From the NCBI GenBank assembly GCA_949126835.1, contig OX421492.1, forward strand, positions 38,894,886-38,958,885: 64,000 bases of DNA, in the 5' to 3' direction. Below are positions 33,612 to 45,903 of the stretch, one piece after another; the first letter of the stretch is position 1; each line of letters opens with the position of its first letter. This DNA comes from Anisus vortex (lineage: Eukaryota > Mollusca > Gastropoda > Planorbidae). The notes below the pieces were generated by a model. That model saw nothing but the letters and a program-made list of their open reading frames with translations, was not told the origin of the DNA and made no database searches. The translations under genes and the position numbers were made by a program.

Positions 33612-33786
33612 CAGGGATCGACAACCTACGGCAAGTGTGTCAGACTTAGTACGCACAACGATTTTAAATGGCACTCGGAAGACTCCTAAAAAAAACTAGA
33701 CTCTATTCAAGTATCTTCTATTAGAAATGTTGGCACAGTAAATGAATTAGAAATCCCACTTTCGTACATCAAAAGGTTTCAGCCTG
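33612..33786. mobile_element. second small hAT-like MITE, directly adjacent
   Basis: Left TIR CAGGGATCGACAACCTACGG; right end AAAAGGTTTCAGCCTG. Flanks gtctatac (33604-33611) and gtctagac (33787-33794) form an 8-bp target duplication with one difference. Same family as 33274 but shorter and without the repeats. Confidence 0.75.
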
Positions 33787-33899
33787 GTCTAGACTAAAGA
33801 GTGTTGGTGCCAGGACTCAACCCTGTTTGACCCCGCTACACACTGGGGAGGGTTGTGAGGTGGCGCCATCGATAGTACCGTGCTGTACATGTTGTCGTG

Positions 33900-34013
33900 G
33901 AAAGCCTCAATAAGACCATCAAGATTAAGTGTTTTCCGATTGTCCTTGGCGACCCCTGGGAAATGGTCGTTCGACCCCCAAAGGGGTTGCGACCCACAGG
34001 TTGGGAACCTCTG
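33900..34013. mobile_element. hAT-like family B terminal fragment
   Basis: Ends with GGGGTTGCGACCCACAGG then TTGGGAACCTCTG, the right-arm signature of hAT families whose left arm reads TTCTCAACCTGTGG as seen at 34936. Only one end is present. Confidence 0.55.
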
Positions 34014-34928
34014 CTATAGAGTATATCTTTTTTTTTTACTTCCTGTGTACTGTGACAGTACTGTCACACGATCTAAGCTCGGTTAAATAAAATACCGTAA
34101 TCTAGAGCATAATATTGACGTCCGACAACAGGTCTATATAATATGAGACACGAAGAAGCAGGTATTACGCATGAGTGATCACTGTTAGACATGGACTTTG
34201 AAAAGCTATTTTCAAAATTCAAGATACGGATAAGACCTTACTATCACTTGGTATGTGACGCTGCGAGGGAGGGTGAGGTGAAAGTTGTGGCGTACCTCAT
34301 ATGACGTAGGTTCAAACTGCATTTCCTGTAAGGCTATGTCTGTAAATGGCAAAGTGGGATACAAATACTTTGGATTTGGGATATACAAAACCGAAACACC
34401 GGTTGCAATATGGTTGTCTACCCTGTGCTATAATAAAGTCTTTTATGCCCCAAACAAATCAATTTTTTTTTGGTTCACTTGTGTATGTATGAATTGTTCT
34501 CCATTTTCAGTTATTTATTTAACAAAGAAAACAAAACAGAAATACGCGAAAAAGTCGCATATCACTAAAAAAAAAAAAAAAAGGAAAATGCATGAATGAG
34601 AATGATCTAGATCTACGTCTTGATCACAAACATTAAAAAGAGGATAAACATTTGATAGGTCTTGGAAGGATGTGATAAGACAGGCCAAAACCGTACTTGG
34701 GCTACACTGATGGGATGGAATAGAAAAAGTTCTTAAATAATGTTCTTGACTTCGACCGATTCACTAGGCTACACTGCAGGGCTGTGATTGAAAATATACG
34801 TTGCTTCAAACTTACAAGTTACAAGTAGTAGACTAGTCAGGACAAAACAAAGACTGTACCGCTGCTGTTCATTTCTTTAAATATCTTTTTACATAATCAA
34901 CATTTTAGTTCCTTGATTACTCTTTAAC

Positions 34929-36440
34929 ATAGCGATTCTCAACCTGTGGATCGCGACACCTCTGGGAGTCGAACGATTCTTTCATAGGGGTCGCCTAACG
35001 GAAAACACATATTTTTTATGCTCTTAGAAACCTAGACACCGCTCCTGTATCTGTCTTCAGGCGGGTTCGCCCACGTGCAGATAGGCTTTGATTACATCAT
35101 GGCGGCCAACCCCATCACACAGAGCCCGTACAAATACAGGGGAATATGATAGTAAGCTACCTAGCTTTGCAGACAAGGACGCAAACTATTTAGAAGCAAA
35201 GCTGATAGACTCTAGAATCCTAGACTTGTCACTGGTGGCAAGTACAACAAATAAAAGGTAGCAGCCTTTAAAGCTTTAAATTTGGTGACTCTGAGAATCA
35301 ACAGAGCTAGAAAAACACGCACCACTGTTGAGACTTACAGTAGCCAGCAGCCAATGACATTGTTCGAGTTATGATCGGTAACGAATTTGCTACAAAATTG
35401 AGTGCAATTTCCTTAGCTATCGACACTGTCTGCTGATATTCTTGATCAGGTAATCTAGATATATTGAGGTATATTTATGATGGCGACTCGACTTTAAATA
35501 TACGTTTCCTTTTTGCAAACTTTGAATCGACAACTGCTGCAATTCGACATAATTGGTTCATTTCTGAAAGAGCTTAAGATCTCTTGGGAAAATGTTTGTG
35601 GTGTTTGCACAGATGGTGCTCCAGCTATGCTAGGATGTCTATCTGAATTTCAACATTTGGTACTGAATGAGTCGCCGAAAGCCATCCGAACCAAGACCAT
35701 CGTAAATATGTCTTACGATTGTCTTGTACGAATTCACTGTAAGATTCGTCGGCGCTTTTAAGCAACGAAGACGTTGCCACAAGTGTTACAAGCAGTAATC
35801 AAAAGCGTCATAATGTTGTGTCAATTTTGTAAAACCAAGCACTTTAAACAGTCGACTGGGCAACAAGTTGGATTCCTCCAACAATGCTTAAATTTGCTCT
35901 TTCACACTGAAGTGAGATGCTTGTCTTTGTCTTTTTGATTGAGTTAAATGTATCAAATGTAACATGAATCGTTTCGTCTGAAAATTATCCGATCATTCCA
36001 AATGAAACTTTAGCTTTGGCAAAAAATATGAATGAAAATAAAATGTTGCCTGCCTTGTCTGCTTTCTTTGACATTGAACCAGAAATAAGCCTTACGATGA
36101 TCATTTCTGCATAAAAAAACATTTGAACAGGCTTGCAGACGAATGCATTTTCTAACTCTACCTGATAGCTCACTGCACTTGCCAGAAGTCCATTCACAGT
36201 CAGTTGAAGATGTTCTTGGGACAGCACAAGATGAGTTCATTGAATTTTTTAACAACGATGCAGCGATAACTAATTTCTCTACAAAGCCAATAAAAAAAAT
36301 TAGGATCAAGTGTTTGCAGTCCTATCCTATTCTATCTGAAATTGTGTTGCTCTTAAATTTTACATTTCCAACAACAGATCTTTATGAAACAAGGTTTTCC
36401 AGCTTGTTGGTTATTAAGTCAAAGTAGAGAAGTAGAATAA
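34929..36440 (+). pseudogene. broken hAT transposase, ZBED5/SCAND3-like
   Basis: Begins with a hAT arm (GATTCTCAACCTGTGGATCG at 34932). A reading frame at 35513-35760 contains VCTDGAPAMLGC, the conserved catalytic-core motif of ZBED5/FAM200-type hAT transposases, in the usual context before 'H-x-x-...'. The frame then shifts; 36143-36426 in another frame ends with PTTDLYETRFSSLLVIKSK, the C-terminal hAT dimerisation motif. In-frame stops and frame changes show that it is dead. Position and order match one transposase; the N-terminal BED finger was not recognised. Confidence 0.8.
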
Positions 36441-37780
36441 CGTTGGCTTTTTACGCATACTGTCGCAAAATCTAGCAATGTAGTTTACTGTTGTTTTATT
36501 AAAATTTTTACCCATTCTGCAAAATTTGATTTATTTGTAATTAGACCAAAAAAAATAAAAAAATAAAAAATAAAAAAATATAACAAAATATATTATTAGG
36601 CCTACATATTGTTTGTGTGGTTAATCACTATGCTTGGAAATACACCTTGCATATCAGATATCCCTCCCGCGGACATGTAAACTAAGAAGAAATAAAACAG
36701 ATGTATTTAAACAGTACGTTTAGATTTATTAATCAGTACATTTATATTTATTAAACAGTAAATTTATATTTATTACACAGTACCTTTAATGCAATTTAAT
36801 AAAAGGTAATCAGAAGTATGCAAGTTAAATGTAAAGTTAAATAGAGAACTATAAATTAAAAAACTTAAATGTATGACAAGTAAACAATGGCACGCAGATA
36901 GACAACGCTCCACAGCATACCAAATCTTTTAAGAGCTCATGGCCTTTCATGGCTCTACGTTATGTCATACAACTTCAAGAGTCGGTAAGAAACTATTTAA
37001 TAGCACGCGCTATGAACACTAGTGTTAAGTGTGAAATGTTGTGGGGTTGAAAGAACGAAATAAAAAATATAGTCACATCTATCAGGCATGATTTGACCCC
37101 ACCCCCACCCCCACTCACACACACACCAAGCGCTACCTAATTTCATAAATACATATAATACCAATACAACGTCACCGAAATCTATATAAGTGTAAAACTC
37201 TAAACACAAGGGGGGCAGGGCCCAGCTGTGACGCCGGCTGTAACTTAATATGGTCGTAGCTCAGGCCAAGGTACGCCCGATGTACCGGGGGAGCACAGAC
37301 ACTCATGTACGACCCAAAATAATTTCTTTACAAAAATTATGATTGCAAGAATCCCACCCCCTCCCATCTAGCCCCCCAAATAACATTTTTCTTTACTTTC
37401 TCAGAAAGCACTAACGTAATATATTTGTTGGGACACGAAAATTCTATGCAAATTCATGGGCGTATTCATTCATGTTTAAAAGGGACATTTCAGCTTGAAA
37501 AAAAGAAGGTGCTTTTCAATTCTTAGAAGCTTTTTCCACGACCCACCCCCTTTTAATGGAAGTAGTTGGCGCTCACTGACATTGATGTGAACGTATGCAG
37601 GTGACCTTATAGATAACTACGTAGGCCTATCTTTAAGCCGAAGCATCTACGCCAGCTTCTGTTAGCGTCAATCTGTTCTTGAGAACAGAGACGAGGGTAT
37701 ATTTGTTACATGCTAATGTAGAGGGAACGATCTCCAATACAGGAAGGTATTATATGCTATCTCTCCCTTTTCTTTTTTCA
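36441..37780. other. intergenic sequence, nothing recognised
   Basis: AT-rich to 36.9 kb, then mixed composition with a short C/A-rich tract at 37098-37125. No supported gene or repeat family. Confidence 0.45.
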
Positions 37781-37915
37781 AACACGCACACACATACAAA
37801 CACACAGGTATACAAACACACCAGGCACGCACACACATGCAAACACACATACACACACATGCATAAACACATACACACACACACAGGTGCATACACTCAC
37901 ACAAACAGGAATACA
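37781..37915. repeat. CA-rich microsatellite
   Basis: Imperfect (CA)n with ACACATACA and CACGCACAC variants. The long His/Thr and Cys/Val ORFs on the two strands are products of the repeat. Confidence 0.9.
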
Positions 37916-39129
37916 AATGTAAATAAAACAGGAATGCGCTAACTAGTGGAAGCGCGCTAATTAGGTTGGGAAGTTAAAACTTATTTCAGTCGGAGTAATT
38001 TAATTTAGCTTGGTTGCTAAAGTTTACAATTTAACAAGATATTTACGTTTACAAATGTACTTTTAAATTTTAAATCGAAACAAATATAAATATAAAACGT
38101 AATTCGAGAATTTAATTGTTCTAGAAATGAAACACGAGACGGGGGCCAACCCTTTTTAATGAGTAAACTAATATATTTCCTTTCACATGCTTGTATGCTC
38201 GCAGCCAAAGCTAGTATCGCATTGTGGTCAGTTTCATTATTGCCTTTTTATAAACTGTCCTGGTCACAATGCCATGAAACGCCCTTATCTTGTAATATTA
38301 CTTTCTGTGCTTCGCGCTCAACTGTAGTAATTGGAGATCAGTATCTTTAATTTTTCTTGAAATGGCAATGCATAATATAACAAAATGTAAACACTTTTAC
38401 AGTCTGGGGCATCAGTCCATGACAGTGAGGCTCATTAATTACCTCATCACATGAATGAAACCGCAAGTCAAAGCCAGTAGCCTCCCTTGGAACTCATGAA
38501 TGACAAGAGCCGACAAACCTGGCATTGTTGGCACCCTCTCTCTATCTTAAACACTAGCGCCACGCGACGCTTAGCGCCGGAGAGAGCGGTAGAAACATGG
38601 GCAATAACCCGTGCTTACTTTTTTTTTTTAAATGGACCCCCACACACACAAAAAAAATAAAACCAACACAAAAAAACTTGGATTCATATCTGACTTCTCA
38701 TTGGTTTAACAGTCGTGACAATTTTATCAATGAACAACTACGCACACGGATACGGCTGTTGATACAAGTAGTTGAGAATTAAATATTATTTCAGTTGTTT
38801 CTGTGGTGAATATTGATTTCGTTGTTAAAGGATATATTGCAGATAAATTGGATTAACTTTGTGTTCTGGAATAGTAAGCATTTTTTTAAAAAGTGCATTG
38901 AAGTAATCTTCCCCGAGTAAGTAGAACTTTTTAATGAGTAGGCCTATATCCTGTCTCAAAAGTCTTACTTTGATCATTTCAATCAGACCCGACACAAACA
39001 CGCGGAGGGAGAAGGACATATAGAGAGAAAAACATACACAGGCATACAGGTGGGGGAAAACGAAATAGGCAGATGGCGGTAGACAGAGACAAACTGATAC
39101 CTACTGGTGACAGGTGGGCAGATAGACTA

Positions 39130-39190
39130 TGATTAACAAAGAGAGAGTGAGAGAGAGAGAGAGAAAGATAGAGAGACAGAAAGAAATAAT
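39130..39190. repeat. GA-rich microsatellite
   Basis: GAGAGAGAGAGAGAGA run within a purine-rich stretch starting near 39000 (AGACAGAGAC, AGAGAAAAAC words). Confidence 0.8.
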
Positions 39191-39311
39191 CATGAAGGCT
39201 CTAGGATGACAAATATAGACATATACATCACCTACAGATATTTACCCAGATTCTGGACATGGATAGATCACATCTTATCTGTTAGCTTATCTTATATCTT
39301 ATTTTATACAT

Positions 39312-39470
39312 TACAGACGCTCCTTCTATAATGAATATTATTGCGTCCAGTCCTGCAATTCCATTAGTGTTTTAAATTATGATAAATTACTGATTTTCCT
39401 GGCTTTTTCAGGCAACCCATTCCGGCTCGGATGCCACTCGGGAAGAAAAAGTACTTTTATGCATAAGTTC
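39312..39470. repeat. dispersed repeat fragment, partner of 17506-17640
   Basis: Shares word order with 17498-17640 and, in its right part, with 19238-19259. Divergent; class unknown. Confidence 0.4.
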
Positions 39471-40334
39471 TCGCATTATAAATAAGGAAAGTGACATAAC
39501 GACACATATTTAGGAAGACAATGAGCAAGAGACAGGCCGTTGTAGAATATAACAACAGTGACTGAAATTATAGACATAGAGACCAGAAAATAAAAATAAA
39601 CGGATAGATAGTAAATAGCGTGCAGTCTCATTTAATGATAACTATAGTGTTACTATAGCCTCAATACCAGGAACCACATGGTTTAAGCAAGTTACATATC
39701 CTTCTTGCTAAGTGAAGCATACAACCCTCGTTGTGTCTCTCGGTCCATGACAAGCCATGAGTAGGATCCAAACATTTTCCAAGACCTTTTTCGTTTAATG
39801 TCTTCTTTATGAACAATTCCTGGTGTTGTAAGTGAGTGGCTTCCCCTTTGTTTCCATATTTCAAAGTAAGCCCAAAATCTGAAAGCTGATAATGACATAT
39901 TATATTTTATTTTACGAACTATGAGTATCATCCTAAAAGCATACGACGCAAGTATACAAAATTAAAAGCTATGCTGGCAGTGTATGCGCCACAGGATAAG
40001 TCCTATCTGCCTCCAGGGACAATGAGCGCCTCGGAAGATATTTAACATGGGTTAGCACTCGGGTGAAACTCCAAATCTCGGATAAGTACACACAAAAAAA
40101 AGATAAGACAACTGGAAATGCCATATTATGTAGAAGGTGAAAAAATAAGAATCTAGTGTTTGTTTGGTTTACAGTTTACAGCAGTACCTTGCAGTCTTTA
40201 TTACGTAAGCAGACTTTTGCATCCGTGTTCTTAGAAAATCTGAAGTATATATGTGTATGAAGTATGAATATAGGCTATAGGCCTACTGTTCTGTGGAGAA
40301 TGTTATAATATACTGGAGCAAGGCTGACTTGTAG

Positions 40335-40430
40335 ACCCGTCAGATAAATTTGATCTAATGCTTTCAAACGTTTTCGTGGCCATGGATTATTTAGGGATAG
40401 TGTGGCCAGCACAACGCCTAGCCGTTTTTT
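40335..40430 (-). mobile_element. SINE 3' fragment
   Basis: Reverse-strand words of the SINE body (GTGGCCAGCACAACGCC, TTTTCGTGGCCATGG) without the tRNA-like head. Confidence 0.5.
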
Positions 40431-40453
40431 ATTTTTCCACAACTATTGTCACG

Positions 40454-40547
40454 TTGACATTAGCCCTATTAGGCTGACATTGGTCCCATAAGGCTGACAT
40501 TGGCACATAAGGCTGACATTGGCCCCATAAGGCTGACATTGGGTCCA
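40454..40547. repeat. about five copies of a 20-bp unit
   Basis: Unit AAGGCTGACATTGGCCCCAT with small variants, repeated in tandem. Confidence 0.85.
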
Positions 40548-41966
40548 TTTAAAGCTAAATGATGGTGGCCTAGCAACATTTTATGTACTGGTCTATTTAT
40601 GCCCCAGGGCAATGTTCCGAATGCACTCCTCTTATCCCAGCCCGAATGTCTAGCTCAGAATGGATATGTTTCCACATATGCCACTGTAGGCCTATATGTA
40701 TATATATAGTTTAAACTAAAATATATGACATAGAGTCCTACATATTATGCAAAGATATCCTATACTATATTGTTACAAATCCGGGTCTTCTATCGTCTGT
40801 CTAGGATCTTGTTCACTATGAAATAATACACTCAAGCCACTCGATGAATGTTTAAAAAAGAATTTAATGTTTGAACGAATGTACAAAAATAACATTCAGC
40901 TTCACTGGTCAATAATAAGTAGTTTTTTTTTTTATCGCTAAGCAAAAACAACAACCATAACTGCACCGATGCGTGCCTTTGTCTGGTGCAGAAATTAATT
41001 GAATGAATTTTTCCCTAAGTTTTTAAGAATGTTTCGTGGCCTAATGTGTCCAAAGCAGTTTTTAACCAGTTCCCATCATTGACGAGTCTTAAATCTTATG
41101 TATGCATACATTTTGGATGACACATCACTTCCGATCCTATTCGCTAAATTGGATTTTTAAAAAGGGCTGCCTTCTGCTATAAATTCTGGCATACTCACTA
41201 TAAATATTGAAGACATAATCCTTACAATAATACTTATAGCTGCGTTGTTTATTTGTAGTCGGCCTGAACTTGCTGTTGAAATTGCAATGAATTTCTAAAC
41301 ATCCGTGAATGTTAAGTCAGCAACAAGGCGTAAATCTCTGCTTTCAATCGTAATGGTTGCCATTGTAAGCAAAATAAAAATGAAACCGGAAGTTCAACAA
41401 TGCACTTGAAACATGTCGAAAAGATAATTATACGATTGTTTACGGGAATATATCGGAAATGCATTTTCATCCAAATTGCCTATTAAGACTCGTTAATACC
41501 AACTCACATAGTTTGGGATTGGAAAGGTAGGGGGAGTAAATTATCCCTTTGGCCAATGTCTGCACACATCGGAAGTGCTCAATGTTATGTGGGTGATTTA
41601 ACTCCACTCCGGTTCAAACTTTGTCAGATCCAGGTCTTCGCCTTGATCCATTATTTTAAAATGCTTAAACCGGACGAGCCTTGCAGCTCTGAAGTCCAAG
41701 GATAGTGAACACGGCTTTTAGTTGTTGGAGCGTAGGAATATCTCCTGACCTACCGAAGGCCCCCTCCCCCTTTATTATTATTTTTACCGAGCAGAGCTTA
41801 TTTCAAGCAGAGGCGCCCTTAGCAGTATGAGGATCCTACGGCGAAAGTTGTATTCGGGGCCTAAGGGTAATGTGCTATGCGTGGCCGAGAGCTTTAAAGT
41901 CTATGCTAAATACCGTACCACTACGCCCATGGGCCTCGCCTGCTTCCATTGATGTAGACTTTACGC

Positions 41967-44009
41967 CAGGGATCGACAACCTAAGACACCCGTGCCAAAC
42001 TTGGCACGAAGATATATTTTTACTGTCACGCGAGAGACCACTAAGAGGTGTTTTTCATTGATAAAAACAACAACATTTTCCGGTTCTGAATGAGGAAAAC
42101 TGACTGCTGAAGCCGATGGTTCTGAATTACGCAGCGACACATTTCAGTTAGTTGAACATGCATTTACAAAGATCACTGGAATGCATTTGTATTTAAACTG
42201 GACATATATTTAAAAACATTTAACTATTTGTGCATCCCTATATTACTTTTAGCTTTTCGTTCAACCTACACTTGTGAACAGATTTATCGCACATGAAAGC
42301 TGTTTTAAACATACAAAGAGGTCACCTATACTTAATCTTAATTGATACAGACTAATTACATTTAAAAGATTTTTTATGATCATCTTCTTTAATTAAACGT
42401 AAACTAAAGTATTTGTCAGACAAATTGTAATATTTACTTAATAAATATAAGAGACTTATTTAATAGCACCATATTATGTAATTTCTGTAATTATTAATGT
42501 TTAATAGATAAACTCCCTAAATGGACAAAAATGGACACAAAATTAATGCCTGAAATGTTTATTTACAACGGTTTAACGTAAATTATTTTAATCCTCTAAT
42601 AATTAAATCTTGTAAGTAATACCATAATGATGGATTTATATAAAGAAATAGTAATTAGTCAGTAATATTTGTTATATTACAAAACTTAACTTGCTTGGCA
42701 TCACTATTGAATAAAATGTGGGAACGTTCTAATTAATTAAAGGGAGATAATAAACCCCTTTTATTTGCGCTAATATTTTCTAATAAGTTTTTTTTTTACT
42801 TTTTTTTTACTTTTATAAAAGAATAAATGGCTTACAATTTATAACTTTGAAATTATCCAAATATAAAATGTATTTGAAATTATATGAATATTATAAGGAC
42901 TGAAGAATTTATATTATATTTTTTTAGAACGTTACATTAACTACCCAGTTTGTATGATTACTACGTATCTATTCCACTCAACTTTGGTCAGATTAGTCTC
43001 TACATGCAATATCATATTAAAGGACATCTCAGTTAAACTGAGATCAAAATATTATTAATATTATCAGGTTTTAGATCGTCAGCTTATGAATCTTGACTAA
43101 CAAATGATAATGATAAAATTATAATTACCATAAATGTGAATGTTTAGTAATAAAATATTGTATGTGATATAAATGCAAATAAAAAGGATGATAATCACAA
43201 ACAAGTTAATTTTGTATTAAGTATAAAACTCTTTAATTAATGATTTACTCTCTAAATAATCCCTTTTGCTTTTGGCCTTGGTCTTGCCCGACTGCTTGCT
43301 GGCATCTCAAACGTAACCTTAGGCACAAGGTAACGGTGACTTTGCAGTGGATTCTGGGTCATGCAGGATCCCTGGCAATGAGAAAGCGGACGCCTTGGCC
43401 AAGAAGGGGTCCCTGGTACCCGCTCTGAGTGGTCTGTCTTCATTCGAGAGTACCCGCAGATCAATAAGTGCGTGGGAGTCAGAACAGTGGTTTAAGGACT
43501 GGGATGAGTCTGACGTGTGGCAGCAACTAAAACGACCTAATCGAGCTGACCCGTGGTGGAAACTCCGCAGGAAGGATCATGCAACAGTAGCCCAGTTTCG
43601 CACAGGTCACTGCCCTATAAGGGACTATTTCGGAAGGCTTAGGCCCAACCATGATTCGCGGTGTCGTAATTGCAGGGAAGCAGAAGAGACGGTCGAGAAT
43701 GTGCTTTTAGACTGCCCTGCCTTGGAGGAGCATAGAGTGGATGGGAACGGTCAATTATTGGCACCAACCTATATGGTGACTACACTGCGTAGAACAAGTG
43801 TGTTTGTCCTCCGAGCCCTAAGAGATTAATCTCGGCTCGTACTAACTCCGGTGAAGTGAGGTTGAACTCTTGCTACAGAGTTACTTTAATTGTCCTATAA
43901 AAATAATATAAAAGTATGATAGATCAGGTTGACTTTTATGCTGTTGGCACGCTGACTGATATAGAAATCCTAGTTTGGTACACTATTAGCAAAAGGATGC
44001 CGACCCCTG
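41967..44009. mobile_element. hAT-like family A element, 2.04 kb, with nested LINE fragment
   Basis: Left TIR CAGGGATCGACAACCTAAGA and right TIR AGGATGCCGACCCCTG are inverted. Octamers ctttacgc (41959-41966) and ctctacgc (44010-44017) flank it, an 8-bp target duplication with one difference. The body matches 28230-29171 (inverted) and 27420-28220 (direct). About 600 bp of a LINE, 43270-43870, interrupts it. No hAT transposase was seen. Confidence 0.8.
43270..43870 (+). mobile_element. non-LTR retrotransposon (LINE) 3' fragment: RNase H and zinc-knuckle end of ORF2
   Basis: The frame 43347-43829 reads RIPGNEKADALAKKG, a classic LINE RNase H motif, then TVAQFRTGHCPIRDYFGRLR and a C-x2-C...H...C-like end (CRNCREAEETVENVLLDCP), stopping at TAA. 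Just upstream, TLQWILGHAG is in another frame; a single missing base at about 43365 explains the shift. All upstream ORF2 (endonuclease, reverse transcriptase) is missing, as in 5'-truncated copies. RNase H presence points to an I/R1/Jockey-like group. Confidence 0.85.
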
Positions 44010-44017
44010 CTCTACGC

Positions 44018-45310
44018 CTTCTTAAAATTGTCACAAAACACGTGCTTTATGTAGGTCGCATTGGCCGTTTGATTAAATTAGGCCTACGTTTCATATAACA
44101 TACTATTCTTATAATAGCCTTCATCCAACTTATATAATAAGAAGCATTTTGAACGCAAAATCAACAAACTCGATTATAATCATTTCTACTTTCCTATCTC
44201 AGGGACCCCTCTAGTGAGTGACCTAGGTCAGTTGCCCCAGTTATAACCCCGCAGCTCCCAAAAGACCGCCTTTGTCTCCTTAATGAGGGGACTAAACTCG
44301 CTTACTGGTAACAACACCTGGCACAGTATTATCCAAGTCAAGGTCCACTATGCACTAGTCTAAATCGGATACTATAGTCTCTTGGCGGATTGAGTGAGGA
44401 GCTTAAGGAACAGGTAGTCGAATCCTTCTTACCCCCCCCCCCCCCTCACCCCCTCCTTCCATTAACTAGAACACAATACTTAGAAAAACATTGAGAAACA
44501 AACTTTTTTAAAAAATTTCAAATGCAGTGTCCGGGAATGGTGGGCGAGCAGGAAGAGCATACTGAACAGTGGGATTAGATTCTTGGTGTAGATAAGATCT
44601 CACACCCCCCCCCCTCCGTTCTTATCTTTGATAAGTATCTAATATTAGTTAGATAGTATCCCTAATATTAGTTAGGGAAAACTAACGGCGTTTCGGGCAT
44701 TAAACGCTGGTCATATTCACATAAGCTTTCGTTTTTCTTTATTTGCCAAACTAGAAAACCCCTAACAGAAATTATCACAATGGTCAAACTACCAATAGGA
44801 TTTCTATAGAGTCACTATAGACGTTGGCGTCAAAAAACTTATAAAATAAGAACTGCAACTTAAGCTGAGACTTAGAAGGTATACCAGCCATGATCACGGA
44901 CGGGCCCGACGTGGTGGGGGTGGGAGAGGGTTAAAGAGATTATATAAATAAGTCATAAGTTTAATTCGATATTAGTAGCAGTAAATGAATTCATGAAACA
45001 TATACTAAAAGCTTTCAAACTATTAAATATTTTTATTCAACATTTGAAGCTCGGAGCAGAAGTAATTATTAACAACTCCATCTAGGCGTTATCTCTTGGA
45101 TAACATTACCCTGCTCCAGAGCTCCAAGCTCTGCGCGCCACTAACCTGCTTTGGCATAGGCGTATCTTTGCATTTCGTTATCCTGCCTTGTCTATACATA
45201 TAATTCCAAGATTACGTAGCAGGCTATTAAAATGGAATATATTTAATACAATACTGTACTTTGTTTCATGAATCAAAGTTGGCACTGGCTTAGGCGAGCC
45301 CTTTTTAAAA
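44018..45310. other. intergenic sequence with C-runs
   Basis: No gene recognised. Poly-C runs at about 44434 and 44606; otherwise mixed unique-looking sequence. Confidence 0.45.
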
Positions 45311-45903
45311 GTCTGTTGCTCTATAGATGTTACAGTATTTAATAAGTCTGTTGCTCTATAGATGTTACAGTATTTAATAAGTATGTTGCTCTATAGATGT
45401 TACAGTATTTAATAAGTCTGTTGCTCTATAGATGTTACAGTATTTAATAAGTCTGTTGCTCTATAGATGTTACAGTATTTAATAAGTCTGCTGCTCTATA
45501 GATGTTACAGTATTTAATAAGTCTGTTGCTCTATAGATGTTACAGTATTTAATAAGTATGTTGCTCTATAGATGTTACAGTATTTAATAAGTATGTTGCT
45601 TTATAGATGTTACAGTATTTAATAAGTCTGTTGCTCTATAGATGTTACAGTATTTAATAAGTATGTTGCTCTATAGATGTTACAGTATTTAATAAGTATG
45701 TTGCTCTATAGATGTTACAGTATTTAATAAGTCTGCTGCTCTATAGATGTTACAGTATTTAATAAGTCTGTTGCTCTATAGATGTTACAGTATTTAATAA
45801 GTATGTTGCTCTATAGATGTTACAGTATTTAATAAGTCTGTTGCTCTATAGATGTTACAGTATTTAATAAGTCTGTTGCTCTATGGATGTTACAGTATTT
45901 AAT
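45311..45903. repeat. 35-bp minisatellite, about 17 copies
   Basis: Unit of 35 bp: TGTTGCTCTATAGATGTTAC followed by AGTATTTAATAAGTC. A few single-base variants (TCTG/TATG, CTGCTG, TTTATAG) are distributed in a mixed order, so copies are recent and partly homogenised. Confidence 0.97.

Noticed and set aside
39661..39931. Two overlapping minus-strand ORFs of 67 and 79 codons
   Set aside because: No domain, no splice logic and no neighbours; likely chance frames.
45311..45903. CRISPR-like array
   Set aside because: The 35-bp units are contiguous with no unique spacers, and the genome is eukaryotic.
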